This document shows, piece after piece, positions 44,422-52,969 of a DNA stretch of 64,000 nucleotides (position 1 is its first letter; every line of letters starts with the position of its first letter). A program made the position numbers and the translations under genes. The DNA lies in assembly GCF_009377235.1 (NCBI RefSeq), contig NZ_VMNX01000006.1, positions 50,170 through 114,169 of the forward strand. Direction: 5' to 3'. The notes under the pieces were generated by a model that saw nothing but the letters and a program-made list of their open reading frames with translations, ran no database searches and was not told where the DNA came from. Source of the DNA: Streptomyces acidicola (GTDB lineage: Bacteria; Actinomycetota; Actinomycetes; Streptomycetales; Streptomycetaceae).

Positions 44422-46989
44422 TCACTCGTGCGCGATGGCCGCCAGTACGTTCATCCGGGATGCGCGCAGCGCGGGCAGCAGCGCCGCCACGATGCCCACG
44501 ACGGCCGACCCTACGACGACCGCGACGACCGTGCCCCAGGGGATCGCCAGCGCCTTCATGCCCTGCAGCGCCAGCACCTGCTGTGTGCACACGCCCCAGA
44601 CCAGCCCCAGCGCCAGCCCGAGGACCGCGCCGAACACGGCGATCACCACCGACTCCAGCCGGATCATCCGCCGCAGCTGCCGACGGGCGAGCCCGATCGC
44701 GCGCAGCAGCCCGATCTCGCGGGTGCGCTCGACCACCGACAGAGCGAGGGTGTTGACCACGCCGAGCACCGCGATGACGATCGCGAGGCCGAGCAGCGCG
44801 TACACCAGGTAGAGCAGTACCGCGATCTGGTCGCGGACCAGCTTCTTGTAGTCGGCCTGGTCGCGGACCTGCACCTGCGGATACGGGTCGAGGGTCTTCT
44901 CCAGCCGCGAGCGGAGCTGGTCGGCGGTGGTTTCGGGGGCGGCGTTCACGTAGAGCGCCGAGTCCTGCCCGTCCGGCACGTACTTCTCGATGGTCCCGAA
45001 GCCGAAGTACAGCCCGCCCTGGGTCCCGAAGCCGTCGCCGGTGTTCTGGTCGGTGAGCGCGGCCACCGTCAGGTCCGCCTTCCGGCCGGCCGGGAACTCC
45101 ACCGGGATGGTGCTGCCGATCCTCACGCCGTGGTCCTTCGCGAACTTCCCGTCCATGGCGAGGGAGCCGTCCGCGAGCGCGGCGGCGGTGTCGCCCTCGG
45201 TGTACGTGATGTGGGCGACGTCGTCGAGCCGCGGGTCGTAGGCAGCGGCCGTGCTCTCGATCCGCTCGCCGTCCGGCAGCCGTACCGCGACCGGTGAGAA
45301 CCGCTGCCGCACGACCAGTCCGGCGCCGTCCGTGGCGCGGATCTTCTCGGTGACCTCCGGCGGGAACGGCGTGAAGTTCTGGTTCTGGACGATGAAGTCG
45401 GCGCCCAGCGTCTTGTCGATCTGGTCGTCGAACGACTTGGTCATGGAGGCACTGGCCACGGACATCCCGCCGACCAGCGCGAGCCCCACCATCAGCGCGG
45501 CCGCGGTGGCGCCCGTACGGCGCGGGTTGCGCAGGGCGTTGCGCTGGCTCATCCGCCCGATGGAGCCGAACAGCGCGGGGAAGGCCCCGCCCAGCACCCG
45601 GATCACCGGCCGCACCAGGAGCGGGCCCGCGGTCACGGTCGCGACGAGCGTCAGGACCACCCCGAGGCCCAGCAGTGAGGCCGCCGACGCGGTCCGTGTG
45701 GAGACGGCGCAGCCCACGAGCGCGGCGGCGCCGGCCACGCCGACGACCGAACCGACCACCGCACGCACCTTGAGGGGCCGTCCCACACCGGCGATCTCGG
45801 CGTCCGCGAGCGCCGCCATCGGCGAGACGCCCGCCGCGCGCCGTGCCGGGAGGTACGCCGCGACGAAGGTGACGCCGACGCCCACGGCGTACGCCGAGAC
45901 GGGAGTGGCCCAGCCGATCACGATCTCCGTGGACTTGAGGTTCATCCCGAGGGCACCCATGAGCCCGATCAGCCCGAAGGCGAGCCCGATGCCCGCGGCG
46001 AGGCCCAGCGTCGAGCCGACCAGGCCGAGCAGCGTCGCCTCGGTGAGCACGGACCGGCGCACCTGCCGACGGTCGGCGCCCAGCGCCCGCAACAGGCCCA
46101 GTTCGCGGGTGCGCTGGGCGATCAGCATCGAGAAGGTGTTGACGATCAGGAAGATGCCGACGAGCGTGGCGATCCCGGCGAAACCGAGCATGACGTACTT
46201 GATGACGTCGAGGAAGCCGCCGAGGGAGGCCGCGGACGACTCGGCCTGTTCGTCGGCGGTCTGGTACGCGTACGTGGTGCGCCCGAGCTCGGCGGCGATG
46301 CGCTGCTTGACCACCGTGTCGCCGACTCCGGGTGCGGCGGTCACCGAGATCCCGGTGGCGGCGTCGGGCGAACCGAGCAGCTCGGTCTGTGCCGTCCGGG
46401 TGTCGAGGAACACCAGTGCGGCACCCGGGTTGGTGGTGGTGAAGGTGGCGATCCCGACGACCTCCACCTTGAAGGAGCCCGGCTGGGCGAGCACCGTCAG
46501 GGTGTCGCCGATCTTCACGTCCTGCTTCTTCGCGGTGTCCGCGTCGAGGAGCGCCTGGCCCGGCCCCTCGGGCGCGTGTCCCGAGGTCAGCTTCACCGGG
46601 CTGCGGTCGGTGACGTACCAGTTGGTGGCGATGGTGGGGGCGCCCGTCGTCGGGCCGACCGGCTCGTTGTCGCGGTCGACGACGGTGATGTTCTCCACGG
46701 AGGCGTCGACATGGGTGTCCGCGACGCCGTCGATCCGGGCGATCCGCTGCGCGAGCGACGCGGGCACCGTCGGCGTCGCACCCGACGGGATCTGTGACTC
46801 CAGGTCCTCCTTGGGTGTCACGGTCACGTCGGCCGACGTGGAGGCGAACAGCCGGTCGAAGGTGCGGCTGACCGTGTCCGAGAAGATCAGGCTGCCCGCG
46901 ACGAAGGCCACGGACAGCAGGACGGCCAGCGCGGACAGCAGCAGCCGGCCCTTGTGCGCGAGAAAGCTCCGGAGCGTCGCCTTGAGCAC
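44422..46989 (-). CDS. FtsX-type ABC permease with two FtsX domains
   Basis: 855 residues from GTG 46989 (VLKATLRSFLAHKGRLLLSALAV, in parts). One helix near residue 25, a large external domain (about 50-270), three helices of FtsX domain 1 with LIAQRTRELGLLRALGADRRQVRR, three central helices, a second external domain (about 510-720), and FtsX domain 2 with VVERTREIGLLRAIGLARRQLRR, ending RASRMNVLAAIAHE. This is the ten-helix layout of large Gram-positive exporters of the LolCDE/SalY class. It starts 4 nt after the ATPase gene. Confidence 0.92.
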   Translation of the reverse strand: MLKATLRSFLAHKGRLLLSALAVLLSVAFVAGSLIFSDTVSRTFDRLFASTSADVTVTPKEDLESQIPSGATPTVPASLAQRIARIDGVADTHVDASVENITVVDRDNEPVGPTTGAPTIATNWYVTDRSPVKLTSGHAPEGPGQALLDADTAKKQDVKIGDTLTVLAQPGSFKVEVVGIATFTTTNPGAALVFLDTRTAQTELLGSPDAATGISVTAAPGVGDTVVKQRIAAELGRTTYAYQTADEQAESSAASLGGFLDVIKYVMLGFAGIATLVGIFLIVNTFSMLIAQRTRELGLLRALGADRRQVRRSVLTEATLLGLVGSTLGLAAGIGLAFGLIGLMGALGMNLKSTEIVIGWATPVSAYAVGVGVTFVAAYLPARRAAGVSPMAALADAEIAGVGRPLKVRAVVGSVVGVAGAAALVGCAVSTRTASAASLLGLGVVLTLVATVTAGPLLVRPVIRVLGGAFPALFGSIGRMSQRNALRNPRRTGATAAALMVGLALVGGMSVASASMTKSFDDQIDKTLGADFIVQNQNFTPFPPEVTEKIRATDGAGLVVRQRFSPVAVRLPDGERIESTAAAYDPRLDDVAHITYTEGDTAAALADGSLAMDGKFAKDHGVRIGSTIPVEFPAGRKADLTVAALTDQNTGDGFGTQGGLYFGFGTIEKYVPDGQDSALYVNAAPETTADQLRSRLEKTLDPYPQVQVRDQADYKKLVRDQIAVLLYLVYALLGLAIVIAVLGVVNTLALSVVERTREIGLLRAIGLARRQLRRMIRLESVVIAVFGAVLGLALGLVWGVCTQQVLALQGMKALAIPWGTVVAVVVGSAVVGIVAALLPALRASRMNVLAAIAHE

Positions 46990-46993
46990 GGCC

Positions 46994-47857
46994 TCAGTCC
47001 TTGTCGGGGGAGCCTTCGGGGGACTTTTCCGGGATGGTGCCGGGGTGCGCGTCACCGTCGGGTCGTACCTGTACCGGGGTGCCGGTTCCCCCGGTGAACA
47101 GGCGCATACGCTCCAGCACCGCCTCCGCCGTGGGACGCTGCATCTCGTCCACGATGCGCCCGTCCGCAAGGAAGAGCACCAGGTCGGAGTGGCCGGCGGC
47201 GCCGGGGTCGTGGGTGACCATCACGACGGTCTGGCCGAGGTTGTCGACCGCCTGCCGCAGGAAGCCGAGCACTTCGAGGCCGGCCCGTGAGTCGAGGTTG
47301 CCGGTCGGCTCGTCCGCGAAGATCAGCTCGGGGCGCGAGGCGAGCGCCCTGGCGCAGGCCACGCGCTGCTGCTGGCCGCCGGACAGTTGTGAGGGCCGGT
47401 GCCGCAGCCGGGCGCGCAGTCCGAGGGTGTCGATGACCTCGTCCAGCCACTTCTGGTCGGGCTTCTGGCCCGCGATGTCCATGGGGAGCGTGATGTTCTC
47501 GGCCGCGTTCAGCGTCGGGATCAGGTTGAACGACTGGAACATGAACCCGATCCGGTCCCGCCGGAGCCGCGTCAGCTCCCGCTCCTTCAGCCCGGTTATC
47601 TCGGTGTCGCCGAGCCACACCTGACCGGCCGAGACGGTGTCGAGCCCCGCCAGGCAGTGCATCAACGTGGACTTGCCCGAGCCGGACGGGCCCATCACGG
47701 CGGTGAAACGGCCGCGCGCGATGTCCACGTCCACCGCGTCGAGGGCGAGCACGGTCGTCTCGCCCGAGCCGTACGCCTTCGTCAGCCCCCGCGCGCGGGC
47801 GGCGATCCCGTCGGCCTCCGCATGGCCGCGGGCGTGCTCCGGAGCAGCTGTGGGCAA
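46994..47857 (-). CDS. ABC ATPase, LolD/MacB type, TTG start
   Basis: 287 residues from TTG 47857, picked because AAGGAGG lies 5 nt upstream; ATG-free extension to 47947 is unsupported. Walker [11 protein letters not shown]-loop FMFQSFNLIPTLNAAENI, signature LSGGQQQRVACARAL, Walker B LIFADEPTGNLD, and switch His VTHDP. The last 40 residues are low in complexity (Pro/Asp/Glu). It drives the two-domain FtsX permease that follows. The system is separate from and only distantly like the MacAB-like operon at 4-8 kb. Confidence 0.92.
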   Translation of the reverse strand: MPTAAPEHARGHAEADGIAARARGLTKAYGSGETTVLALDAVDVDIARGRFTAVMGPSGSGKSTLMHCLAGLDTVSAGQVWLGDTEITGLKERELTRLRRDRIGFMFQSFNLIPTLNAAENITLPMDIAGQKPDQKWLDEVIDTLGLRARLRHRPSQLSGGQQQRVACARALASRPELIFADEPTGNLDSRAGLEVLGFLRQAVDNLGQTVVMVTHDPGAAGHSDLVLFLADGRIVDEMQRPTAEAVLERMRLFTGGTGTPVQVRPDGDAHPGTIPEKSPEGSPDKD

Positions 47858-47928
47858 GGCGGCCTCCTTGGTCGGACCAGGACGACTCCGGTGTTTCCGG
47901 GACGGCCCCCGGTGTTCCCGGCAAGCGT

Positions 47929-47948
47929 AGTGTGATCGAGTACACACT
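47929..47948. promoter_or_regulatory. Inverted repeat upstream of the FtsX-type ABC operon
   Basis: AGTGTG, eight bases, CACACT: a 6-bp inverted repeat about 70 bp before the TTG of the ATPase gene. It could bind a dimeric repressor such as a PadR or TetR protein, but no such gene is adjacent. Confidence 0.4.
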
Positions 47949-48050
47949 CGGTATCCTCCCGAAGGCCCAGACGCCCTCCCCCGTAGGTCGGTTCCCCGAT
48001 GCGTATGTAAGGGGCACCCAATATGGTCTCCGGGGCGACGCCAGGCCCTC

Positions 48051-48079
48051 TTGCCCTGCTAGCGCTCTGGCGCTAGCTT
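48051..48079 (+). promoter_or_regulatory. Promoter of the toxin-antitoxin operon, leaderless
   Basis: TTGCCC (48051-48056), 17-bp spacer, TAGCTT (48074-48079). Transcription would begin about 7 nt on, at the A of the antitoxin ATG (48086). No ribosome binding site precedes that ATG, in keeping with a leaderless message. Confidence 0.55.
48058..48077. promoter_or_regulatory. Perfect 8-bp inverted repeat, antitoxin operator
   Basis: GCTAGCGC, TCTG, GCGCTAGC covers the spacer and -10 of the promoter just above, 9 bp before the antitoxin start. Ribbon-helix-helix antitoxins repress their own operons by binding such repeats. Confidence 0.7.
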
Positions 48080-48085
48080 CGAGAT

Positions 48086-48358
48086 ATGGCCAAGACCCAG
48101 CTGAACGTACGGGTGGACGAGGACACGGCCCGCGCCGCCCGGGAGCGAGCCCTGGAGCGTGGGATGAGTGTCAACCGCTACATCGAGGAGCTGGTGAGAC
48201 AGGACACGGGCGAGGTGGGACACACCTTCGTGGAGGCCGCCGCCGACTTCATGAAGCAGTACGAGAGCGTCTTCGCCGAGGAATTCGACGGGGGTGCCCC
48301 CGCTCGCGCCAAGCCGAGAGCGGGGGAGGAGCGCGAAGGCCGCCGAGGACAGCTCTGA
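48086..48358 (+). CDS. Ribbon-helix-helix antitoxin (HicB/CopG-like)
   Basis: 90 residues. The first 45 have the ribbon-helix-helix pattern (QLNVRVDEDTARAARERALERGMSVNRYIEEL, a strand then two helices), then a helical segment for toxin contact (EVGHTFVEAAADFMKQYESVF). The last 25 residues come from a copy of the 42-bp repeat (GGAPARAKPRAGEERE) and look added. It probably represses its own leaderless operon at 48058-48077. The downstream gene starts 5 nt after the stop. Confidence 0.82.
   Translation: MAKTQLNVRVDEDTARAARERALERGMSVNRYIEELVRQDTGEVGHTFVEAAADFMKQYESVFAEEFDGGAPARAKPRAGEEREGRRGQL
48290..48331. repeat. 42-bp Streptomyces interspersed repeat, copy 2 (end of antitoxin gene)
   Basis: Begins GGGGGTGCCCCCGCTCG and ends GAGAGCGGGGGAGGAG; 38 of 42 bases match the copy at 22571-22612. 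It supplies the last codons of the antitoxin gene before the stop at 48358. Confidence 0.8.
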
Positions 48359-48362
48359 ACCC

Positions 48363-48740
48363 TTGAGTAATCTCAGCATCGACCTCGCCTGGCTCCTGAT
48401 GGTCGCCGAGCAGAAGACACCTGGAGACCCCGAGGTCACCGACTGGGGCGCCCTCGTCGCGGCCGTCGCCCGGCACCAGGCCGAGATCTTCGACGTCCCT
48501 GTCTACGACACTCCGCACGCCCGCGCCGCCGCGCTGCTCCAGCTCCTCCTGCACGTGCCGGCCCTGGAGCGCTCCAACGCGCTGTTCGCCTCCGCCGTCG
48601 CGTACGCCTACCTCGTCGCCAGCGGCGTCAAGGTCATCACGTCGCCCGTGCAGGTACGGGACCTGGCCAGACTGGTGAAGAGCGGCGAGGCGACGCTGCG
48701 GGACATCGCGGACGAGCTCCGGAGGTGGAGCGCCCCGTAG
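48363..48740 (+). CDS. Fic/Doc-like toxin component with degenerate motif
   Basis: 125 residues from TTG 48363 (LSNLSIDLAWLLMVAEQK). An ATG at 48294 is in frame but lies inside the antitoxin gene. I recognise the family as one annotated in Streptomyces as a Fic-family toxin component. Helical packing fits Doc, but the motif reads HVPALERSNALFA where Doc-type proteins have HPFxxGNKR, so the catalytic His is kept while the Gly-Asn/Lys-Arg part is not. It may have lost AMPylation or kinase activity and act in another way. It is translated after, and probably with, the antitoxin. Confidence 0.75.
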   Translation: MSNLSIDLAWLLMVAEQKTPGDPEVTDWGALVAAVARHQAEIFDVPVYDTPHARAAALLQLLLHVPALERSNALFASAVAYAYLVASGVKVITSPVQVRDLARLVKSGEATLRDIADELRRWSAP

Positions 48741-48827
48741 CGGTGCGGGGCCCTGCCGGCATACGGGAGATACGGCCATGCCGCGCGGCCACGGCAGCCG
48801 CGGACGGCCCGCCGTCCCGGGAACGGC

Positions 48828-49496
48828 TCAGCCGCTCGCTTCCTCGGGTTCGGGCCTCCGCGCCGTACCGAGCACGCAGTACGAGCTCGGCAGACGCAAC
48901 CCCTTCTCGGGCACCAGCACGTTCCGGTACGAGCCCATGTCGAACCCGGCGGCCCGTATCGAACCGATCGGGTCCCGTGCCGTGTGACACCCCCCGAACA
49001 GCAGCGGCCACACCGTGCGGTCCAGCACTCGCTGAGCCGTCGTCATAGTGCGCCCACCGCCCCGGCCGTGCTCGAAGAACCGCAGCTCCCCGCCGGGCCG
49101 CAGCACACGCCGAGCCTCCGCGAGGGCTCGTTGGACGTCCCGCACACTGCACAGCACCAGTGACACCACGGCCGCGTCGAAGGCCTCGCTCTTGACCGGC
49201 AGCGCCTCCGCCGTGCCGGGTACGACGTCGATCGGGACCTCGGCGCGCCGGGCGGCGTTCAGGGCCGACTGGCGCAGCATGGGCTCCGGCTCGATCGCCA
49301 CGACCTCGGAGACGGTGGAGGGGTAGCGCGCGAAGTTCAGCCCGTTGCCCGCGCCGATCTCGATGACCCGCCCCGAGAGATCGGCGAGCAGCTCGCCGCG
49401 GTGGGGGCCCACCTCTTTTTCGGCCGCCTCGCTGAGACGGACGTAGAACCGGGCGAAGAGGGGGTGGTGGACGGCGTTCTTGGTGGCGCGGGCCAT
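48828..49496 (-). CDS. Class I SAM-dependent methyltransferase
   Basis: 222 residues. SAM motif I VIEIGAGNGLNFARYP, acidic loop VVAIEPEPMLRQ, motif DAAVVSLVLCSV and post-motif ALAEARRVLRPGGELRFFEHGRG. This is the UbiE/methyltransf_11 group; phospholipid or quinone methylation is common there but no partner supports a choice. It has no signal peptide. It converges on the toxin-antitoxin genes and follows the bioD end by 97 bp. Confidence 0.9.
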   Translation of the reverse strand: MARATKNAVHHPLFARFYVRLSEAAEKEVGPHRGELLADLSGRVIEIGAGNGLNFARYPSTVSEVVAIEPEPMLRQSALNAARRAEVPIDVVPGTAEALPVKSEAFDAAVVSLVLCSVRDVQRALAEARRVLRPGGELRFFEHGRGGGRTMTTAQRVLDRTVWPLLFGGCHTARDPIGSIRAAGFDMGSYRNVLVPEKGLRLPSSYCVLGTARRPEPEEASG

Positions 49497-49592
49497 GGCG
49501 GTCCTCCCGAGAAGCGCGGCTGGTTACCGCGATTGTCCCTCGCCTCGCTCCGGCTCACCCCTCGCACGACGGGAACACACGGCGGGCCGAGG

Positions 49593-50348
49593 TCACCCCG
49601 CCGGGTCAGCGGCGTGCTCACCCGGCCCGCGCCTGGCGGCTTCCCGAGCCGTGAAGGTCTCCGCCTCCCATGTCCCGCCCAGCTGGGGCGCGAGCCAACG
49701 CGCCGCGCCCGCCCGGAAGCCGGCCGGGTCGGACGCTCCCGTCCCCGCCGGCACCGCACCCAGCAGCGGCGCCCCCGCCACCACCGGCAGGTCCGCGAGG
49801 TTGCACCGGGACGCCAGGTCAGGCTCGGCGGGCCAGCTGCCGATCACCAGGCCCGCCAGGTCGAGCCCACGACCCCGGAGTTCACGCGCCGTCAACTCGG
49901 TCGTGTTCAGCGTGCCGAGCCCCGCCGAGGCGACGACCAGCACGGGCGCGTCCAGCAGCCGGGCCGCGTCCGCCAGCGTGCCGCCCGCCTCGTCGAACCG
50001 TACGAGCAGGCCGCCCGCGCCCTCGACCAGCACGAGGTCGTGGTCCACGGCGAGCTTGGCAGCGGCATCGGCCACCTCCTCGGGCCGGACCGGAGGAAGA
50101 CCGGCCCGCCGGGCGGCCGTCGCCGGAGCCAACGGCTCGGGATAGCGGGCCAGCTCCAGCGTCGTCACGGCGCCCGCGAGCCGGGCCACCTCGTCGGCGT
50201 CGCCGCGCTCGTCCGGCCGCACCCCGGTCTGTGCGGGCTTGAGCACGGCAACGGAACGCCCGGCCCGGACGGCCACCGCGGCGACGGCGGCCGTGGTGAC
50301 CGTCTTCCCGACCTCCGTGCCCGTCCCCGTGATCACCAGTACCGGCAT
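49593..50348 (-). CDS. bioD: Dethiobiotin synthetase
   Basis: 251 residues. P-loop [18 protein letters not shown] at the start, KPAQTG (substrate Lys), [11 protein letters not shown] (second nucleotide-site motif) and VIGSWPAEP. The enzyme makes the ureido ring of dethiobiotin from 7,8-diaminononanoate, CO2 and ATP. It begins 1 nt after the bioA stop, so the three genes bioB-bioA-bioD form one leftward operon. Length is near the usual 220-240 with a short tail. Confidence 0.95.
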   Translation of the reverse strand: MPVLVITGTGTEVGKTVTTAAVAAVAVRAGRSVAVLKPAQTGVRPDERGDADEVARLAGAVTTLELARYPEPLAPATAARRAGLPPVRPEEVADAAAKLAVDHDLVLVEGAGGLLVRFDEAGGTLADAARLLDAPVLVVASAGLGTLNTTELTARELRGRGLDLAGLVIGSWPAEPDLASRCNLADLPVVAGAPLLGAVPAGTGASDPAGFRAGAARWLAPQLGGTWEAETFTAREAARRGPGEHAADPAG

Positions 50349-50349
50349 G

Positions 50350-51639
50350 TCAGCCCTCCCGCGCCGCCGCGCACACCGCGCGCGCGATCCGTGTCACGTC
50401 CGCGTCGCCGGTCACGTACGGCGGCATCGTGTAGACGAGGTCGCGAAACGGCCGCAGCCACACGCCCTCGCGTACGGCGGCCCGCGTCGCCGCCCGCACA
50501 TCCACCTCGCGATCGAGCTGCACCACGCCGATCGCTCCGAGGACACGGACGTCCCGGACGCCCTCGATCTCCGACGCCGGGGCGAGCCCCTCCCGCAGGC
50601 CCGCCTCGATCCGCTGCACCTCGGTCTGCCAGTCCTGTCCCAGGAGCAGGTCGATCGAGGCACACGCCACGGCCGCCGCCAGCGGGTTGCCCATGAACGT
50701 GGGCCCGTGCGCGAGCACCGGCACCTCGCCCCGCGAGATCCCCTCGGCCACCCGCGCGGTGCACAGCGTCGCCGCCATCGTCAGATAGCCGCCGGTCAGC
50801 GCCTTGCCCACGCACATCACATCCGGCGTCACTCCCGCGTGCCCGGCCGCGAACAGCGCGCCCGTGCGCCCGAACCCGGTCGCGATCTCGTCGAACACCA
50901 GCAGCACGTCATGCGCGTCGCACGCCTCACGCAGCACCCGCAGATACGCGGGGGAGTGGAACCGCATGCCGCCCGCGCCCTGCACCACCGGCTCCACGAT
51001 GACCGCGGCCACCTCGTCCGCGTGCCGCGCGATGAGCTCGCGCAACTGGTCGGCGTACGACTCCTCGTACGTGGCCGGGGGCGGGTCCGCGAACACCTGC
51101 CGGGGCAGCACGCCCTGCCACAGCTCGTGCATGCCGCCCTCGGGGTCGCACACGGACATCGGCTGCCAGGTGTCGCCGTGGTAGCCGCCGCGCCAGGTCA
51201 GCAGCCGCTGCTTGGCCGGTCGCCCCAGCGAACGCCAGTACTGCAGGCACATCTTGACCGCGACCTCGACCGACACCGAGCCCGAGTCGGCCAGGAAGAC
51301 ATGCTCCAGGCCCTCGGGCGAGATGTCGACGAGGCGCTTGGCCAGCCGGACGGCGGGCTCGTGGGTGAGCCCGCCGAACATCACATGGCTCATCCGCGCC
51401 AGCTGCTCGTGCGCCGCGTCGTTGAGCACCGGGTGGTTGTAGCCGTGGATGGCCGACCACCAGGACGACATTCCGTCCACGACTTCGTCCTGGGCTCCGT
51501 CGGCCGTCCGCAGCTTCAGGCGTACGCCGCTCGCCGACTCCACGACGAGCGGTTCCTGGAGGCCGGGCATCGGGCCGTACGGGTGCCAGACGTGCTGCCG
51601 GTCGAGGGCCAGCAACTCCGGTACGGGCAGGTCAGGCAT
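50350..51639 (-). CDS. bioA: Adenosylmethionine-8-amino-7-oxononanoate aminotransferase
   Basis: 429 residues from ATG 51639. VWHPYGPM (substrate arm), [16 protein letters not shown] motifs [12 protein letters not shown] and the lysine in VGKALTGGY, and [13 protein letters not shown]. Class III aminotransferase using SAM as amino donor to give 7,8-diaminononanoate. Its start overlaps the bioB stop by 8 nt; an in-frame start at 51663 lies deeper in bioB. Confidence 0.95.
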   Translation of the reverse strand: MPDLPVPELLALDRQHVWHPYGPMPGLQEPLVVESASGVRLKLRTADGAQDEVVDGMSSWWSAIHGYNHPVLNDAAHEQLARMSHVMFGGLTHEPAVRLAKRLVDISPEGLEHVFLADSGSVSVEVAVKMCLQYWRSLGRPAKQRLLTWRGGYHGDTWQPMSVCDPEGGMHELWQGVLPRQVFADPPPATYEESYADQLRELIARHADEVAAVIVEPVVQGAGGMRFHSPAYLRVLREACDAHDVLLVFDEIATGFGRTGALFAAGHAGVTPDVMCVGKALTGGYLTMAATLCTARVAEGISRGEVPVLAHGPTFMGNPLAAAVACASIDLLLGQDWQTEVQRIEAGLREGLAPASEIEGVRDVRVLGAIGVVQLDREVDVRAATRAAVREGVWLRPFRDLVYTMPPYVTGDADVTRIARAVCAAAREG

Positions 51640-52795
51640 TGGGCGCGAGATCCGTTCCGGCACCCCGGCGGCGTACGGCCACCAGGTCCGTACGGGCTTC
51701 CTGGACTGGGGCCGCAGCCGCGGAACCGCACACTCCCTGGGGCCCGCAGCCGCCGTCGCTCTCGTGCGAGCCGCACCCGCCCCCGCCCGTCGCCCGGTGC
51801 CCGGGCAGCGTCACCTGGTCGGCGCCCTCCACCTCGAACCCGGCGTCCGCGATCATCTCCAGGTCGGCCTTGCCGGCCTGGCCCTCGGTGGTCAGGTAGT
51901 CGCCGAGGAAGATCGAATTGGCCAGGTGCAGGGCGAGGGGCTGCATGGTGCGCAGATGGACCTCGCGGCCGCCCGCGATCCGCACCTCGACGTCCGGGCA
52001 GACGAACCGCACCATCGCCAGGATCCTGAGGCACCGCTGCGGGGTGAGGTTCCACTCCTTGGCCAGCGGCGTGCCCTCGACCGGGATCAGGAAGTTGACC
52101 GGCACCGAGTCCGGGTCCAGCTCACGCAGCGAGAAGACCACGTCCACCAGGTCCTCGTCGCTCTCACCCATGCCCGCGATCAGCCCGGAGCAGGCGGACA
52201 GACCGGCCGCGTGCGCCTTGTGCACGGTGTCGACGCGGTCGGCGTACGTGTGCGTAGTGGTGATGCCTCCGTAGGTCGCCTCGGAGGTGTTGAGGTTGTG
52301 GTTGTAGGCGTCCGCGCCCGCCTGACGCAGCCGTTCGGCCTGGCCGTCGGAGAGCAGGCCGAGACAGGCGCACACCTCGACGCCCTCGTTCTGGTCCTTG
52401 ATCGCCTTGATGGTGTCGGAGACCCGGTCCACGTCCCGGTCCGTCGGGCCCCGGCCGCTGGCCACCAGACACACCCGCTTGGCACCACCTGCCAAACCGG
52501 CGGCCGCCGCCTTCGACGCTTCATCAGGCTTGAGCCAGCTGTACTTGAGAATGCCGGCGGTGGAGCCGAGCCGCTGGGAGCAGTAGGAGCAGTCCTCCGG
52601 GCACAGCCCGGACTTGAGGTTGACCAGGTAGTTGAGCTTGACCCGGCGGCCGAACCAGTGCCGGCGCACCTTGCCGGCCGCGGCCACCACATCGAGCAGG
52701 TCGTCGTCGGAGGTGGCCAGTACGGCCAGCGCTTCCTCGCGGGTCGGCAGCTCGCGCCGAAGCCCCTTGTCCACCAGCGTCGTCAGCAGGTCCAT
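51632..52795 (-). CDS. bioB: Biotin synthase with cysteine/histidine-rich tail
   Basis: 387 residues from ATG 52795, with AGGA 9 nt upstream. Radical-SAM motif C65PEDC69SYC72, followed by the BioB cluster ligands and barrel ([20 protein letters not shown]). It inserts sulfur into dethiobiotin. After the normal end near residue 335 there is an extension with C341, H344, C350 and C356 ([16 protein letters not shown]) and a Pro/Arg tail. Such Cys/His spacing could bind a metal or Fe-S cluster. It is the first gene of the leftward bio operon, divergent from bioF. Confidence 0.95.
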   Translation of the reverse strand: MDLLTTLVDKGLRRELPTREEALAVLATSDDDLLDVVAAAGKVRRHWFGRRVKLNYLVNLKSGLCPEDCSYCSQRLGSTAGILKYSWLKPDEASKAAAAGLAGGAKRVCLVASGRGPTDRDVDRVSDTIKAIKDQNEGVEVCACLGLLSDGQAERLRQAGADAYNHNLNTSEATYGGITTTHTYADRVDTVHKAHAAGLSACSGLIAGMGESDEDLVDVVFSLRELDPDSVPVNFLIPVEGTPLAKEWNLTPQRCLRILAMVRFVCPDVEVRIAGGREVHLRTMQPLALHLANSIFLGDYLTTEGQAGKADLEMIADAGFEVEGADQVTLPGHRATGGGGCGSHESDGGCGPQGVCGSAAAAPVQEARTDLVAVRRRGAGTDLAPNA

Positions 52796-52865
52796 GAGAG
52801 CTGATCCTGGCCTACGCGGGCACTCCGGGCCAAGGAGGGTTCGCACAACAGAGACGGTTCGACGT

Positions 52866-52951
52866 GTGGGTATGACCACATCCTGCGTGGCCGGCCGCGC
52901 CGCTAGGGTCTGTGCACTGCCTACAAAGACGTCAGACGTCAGGAGACGTCA
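52866..52951. promoter_or_regulatory. Divergent biotin promoter region with repeats
   Basis: Between bioB and bioF: an inverted repeat TGTGG, six bases, CCACA (52866-52881), and three GACGTCA units at 52928-52934, 52935-52941 and 52945-52951, the first two back to back. These are candidate binding sites for a biotin regulator. No BirA-type or BioQ-type box was recognised with confidence. Confidence 0.4.
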
Positions 52952-52969
52952 CGCACGCTCGGAGGAACC

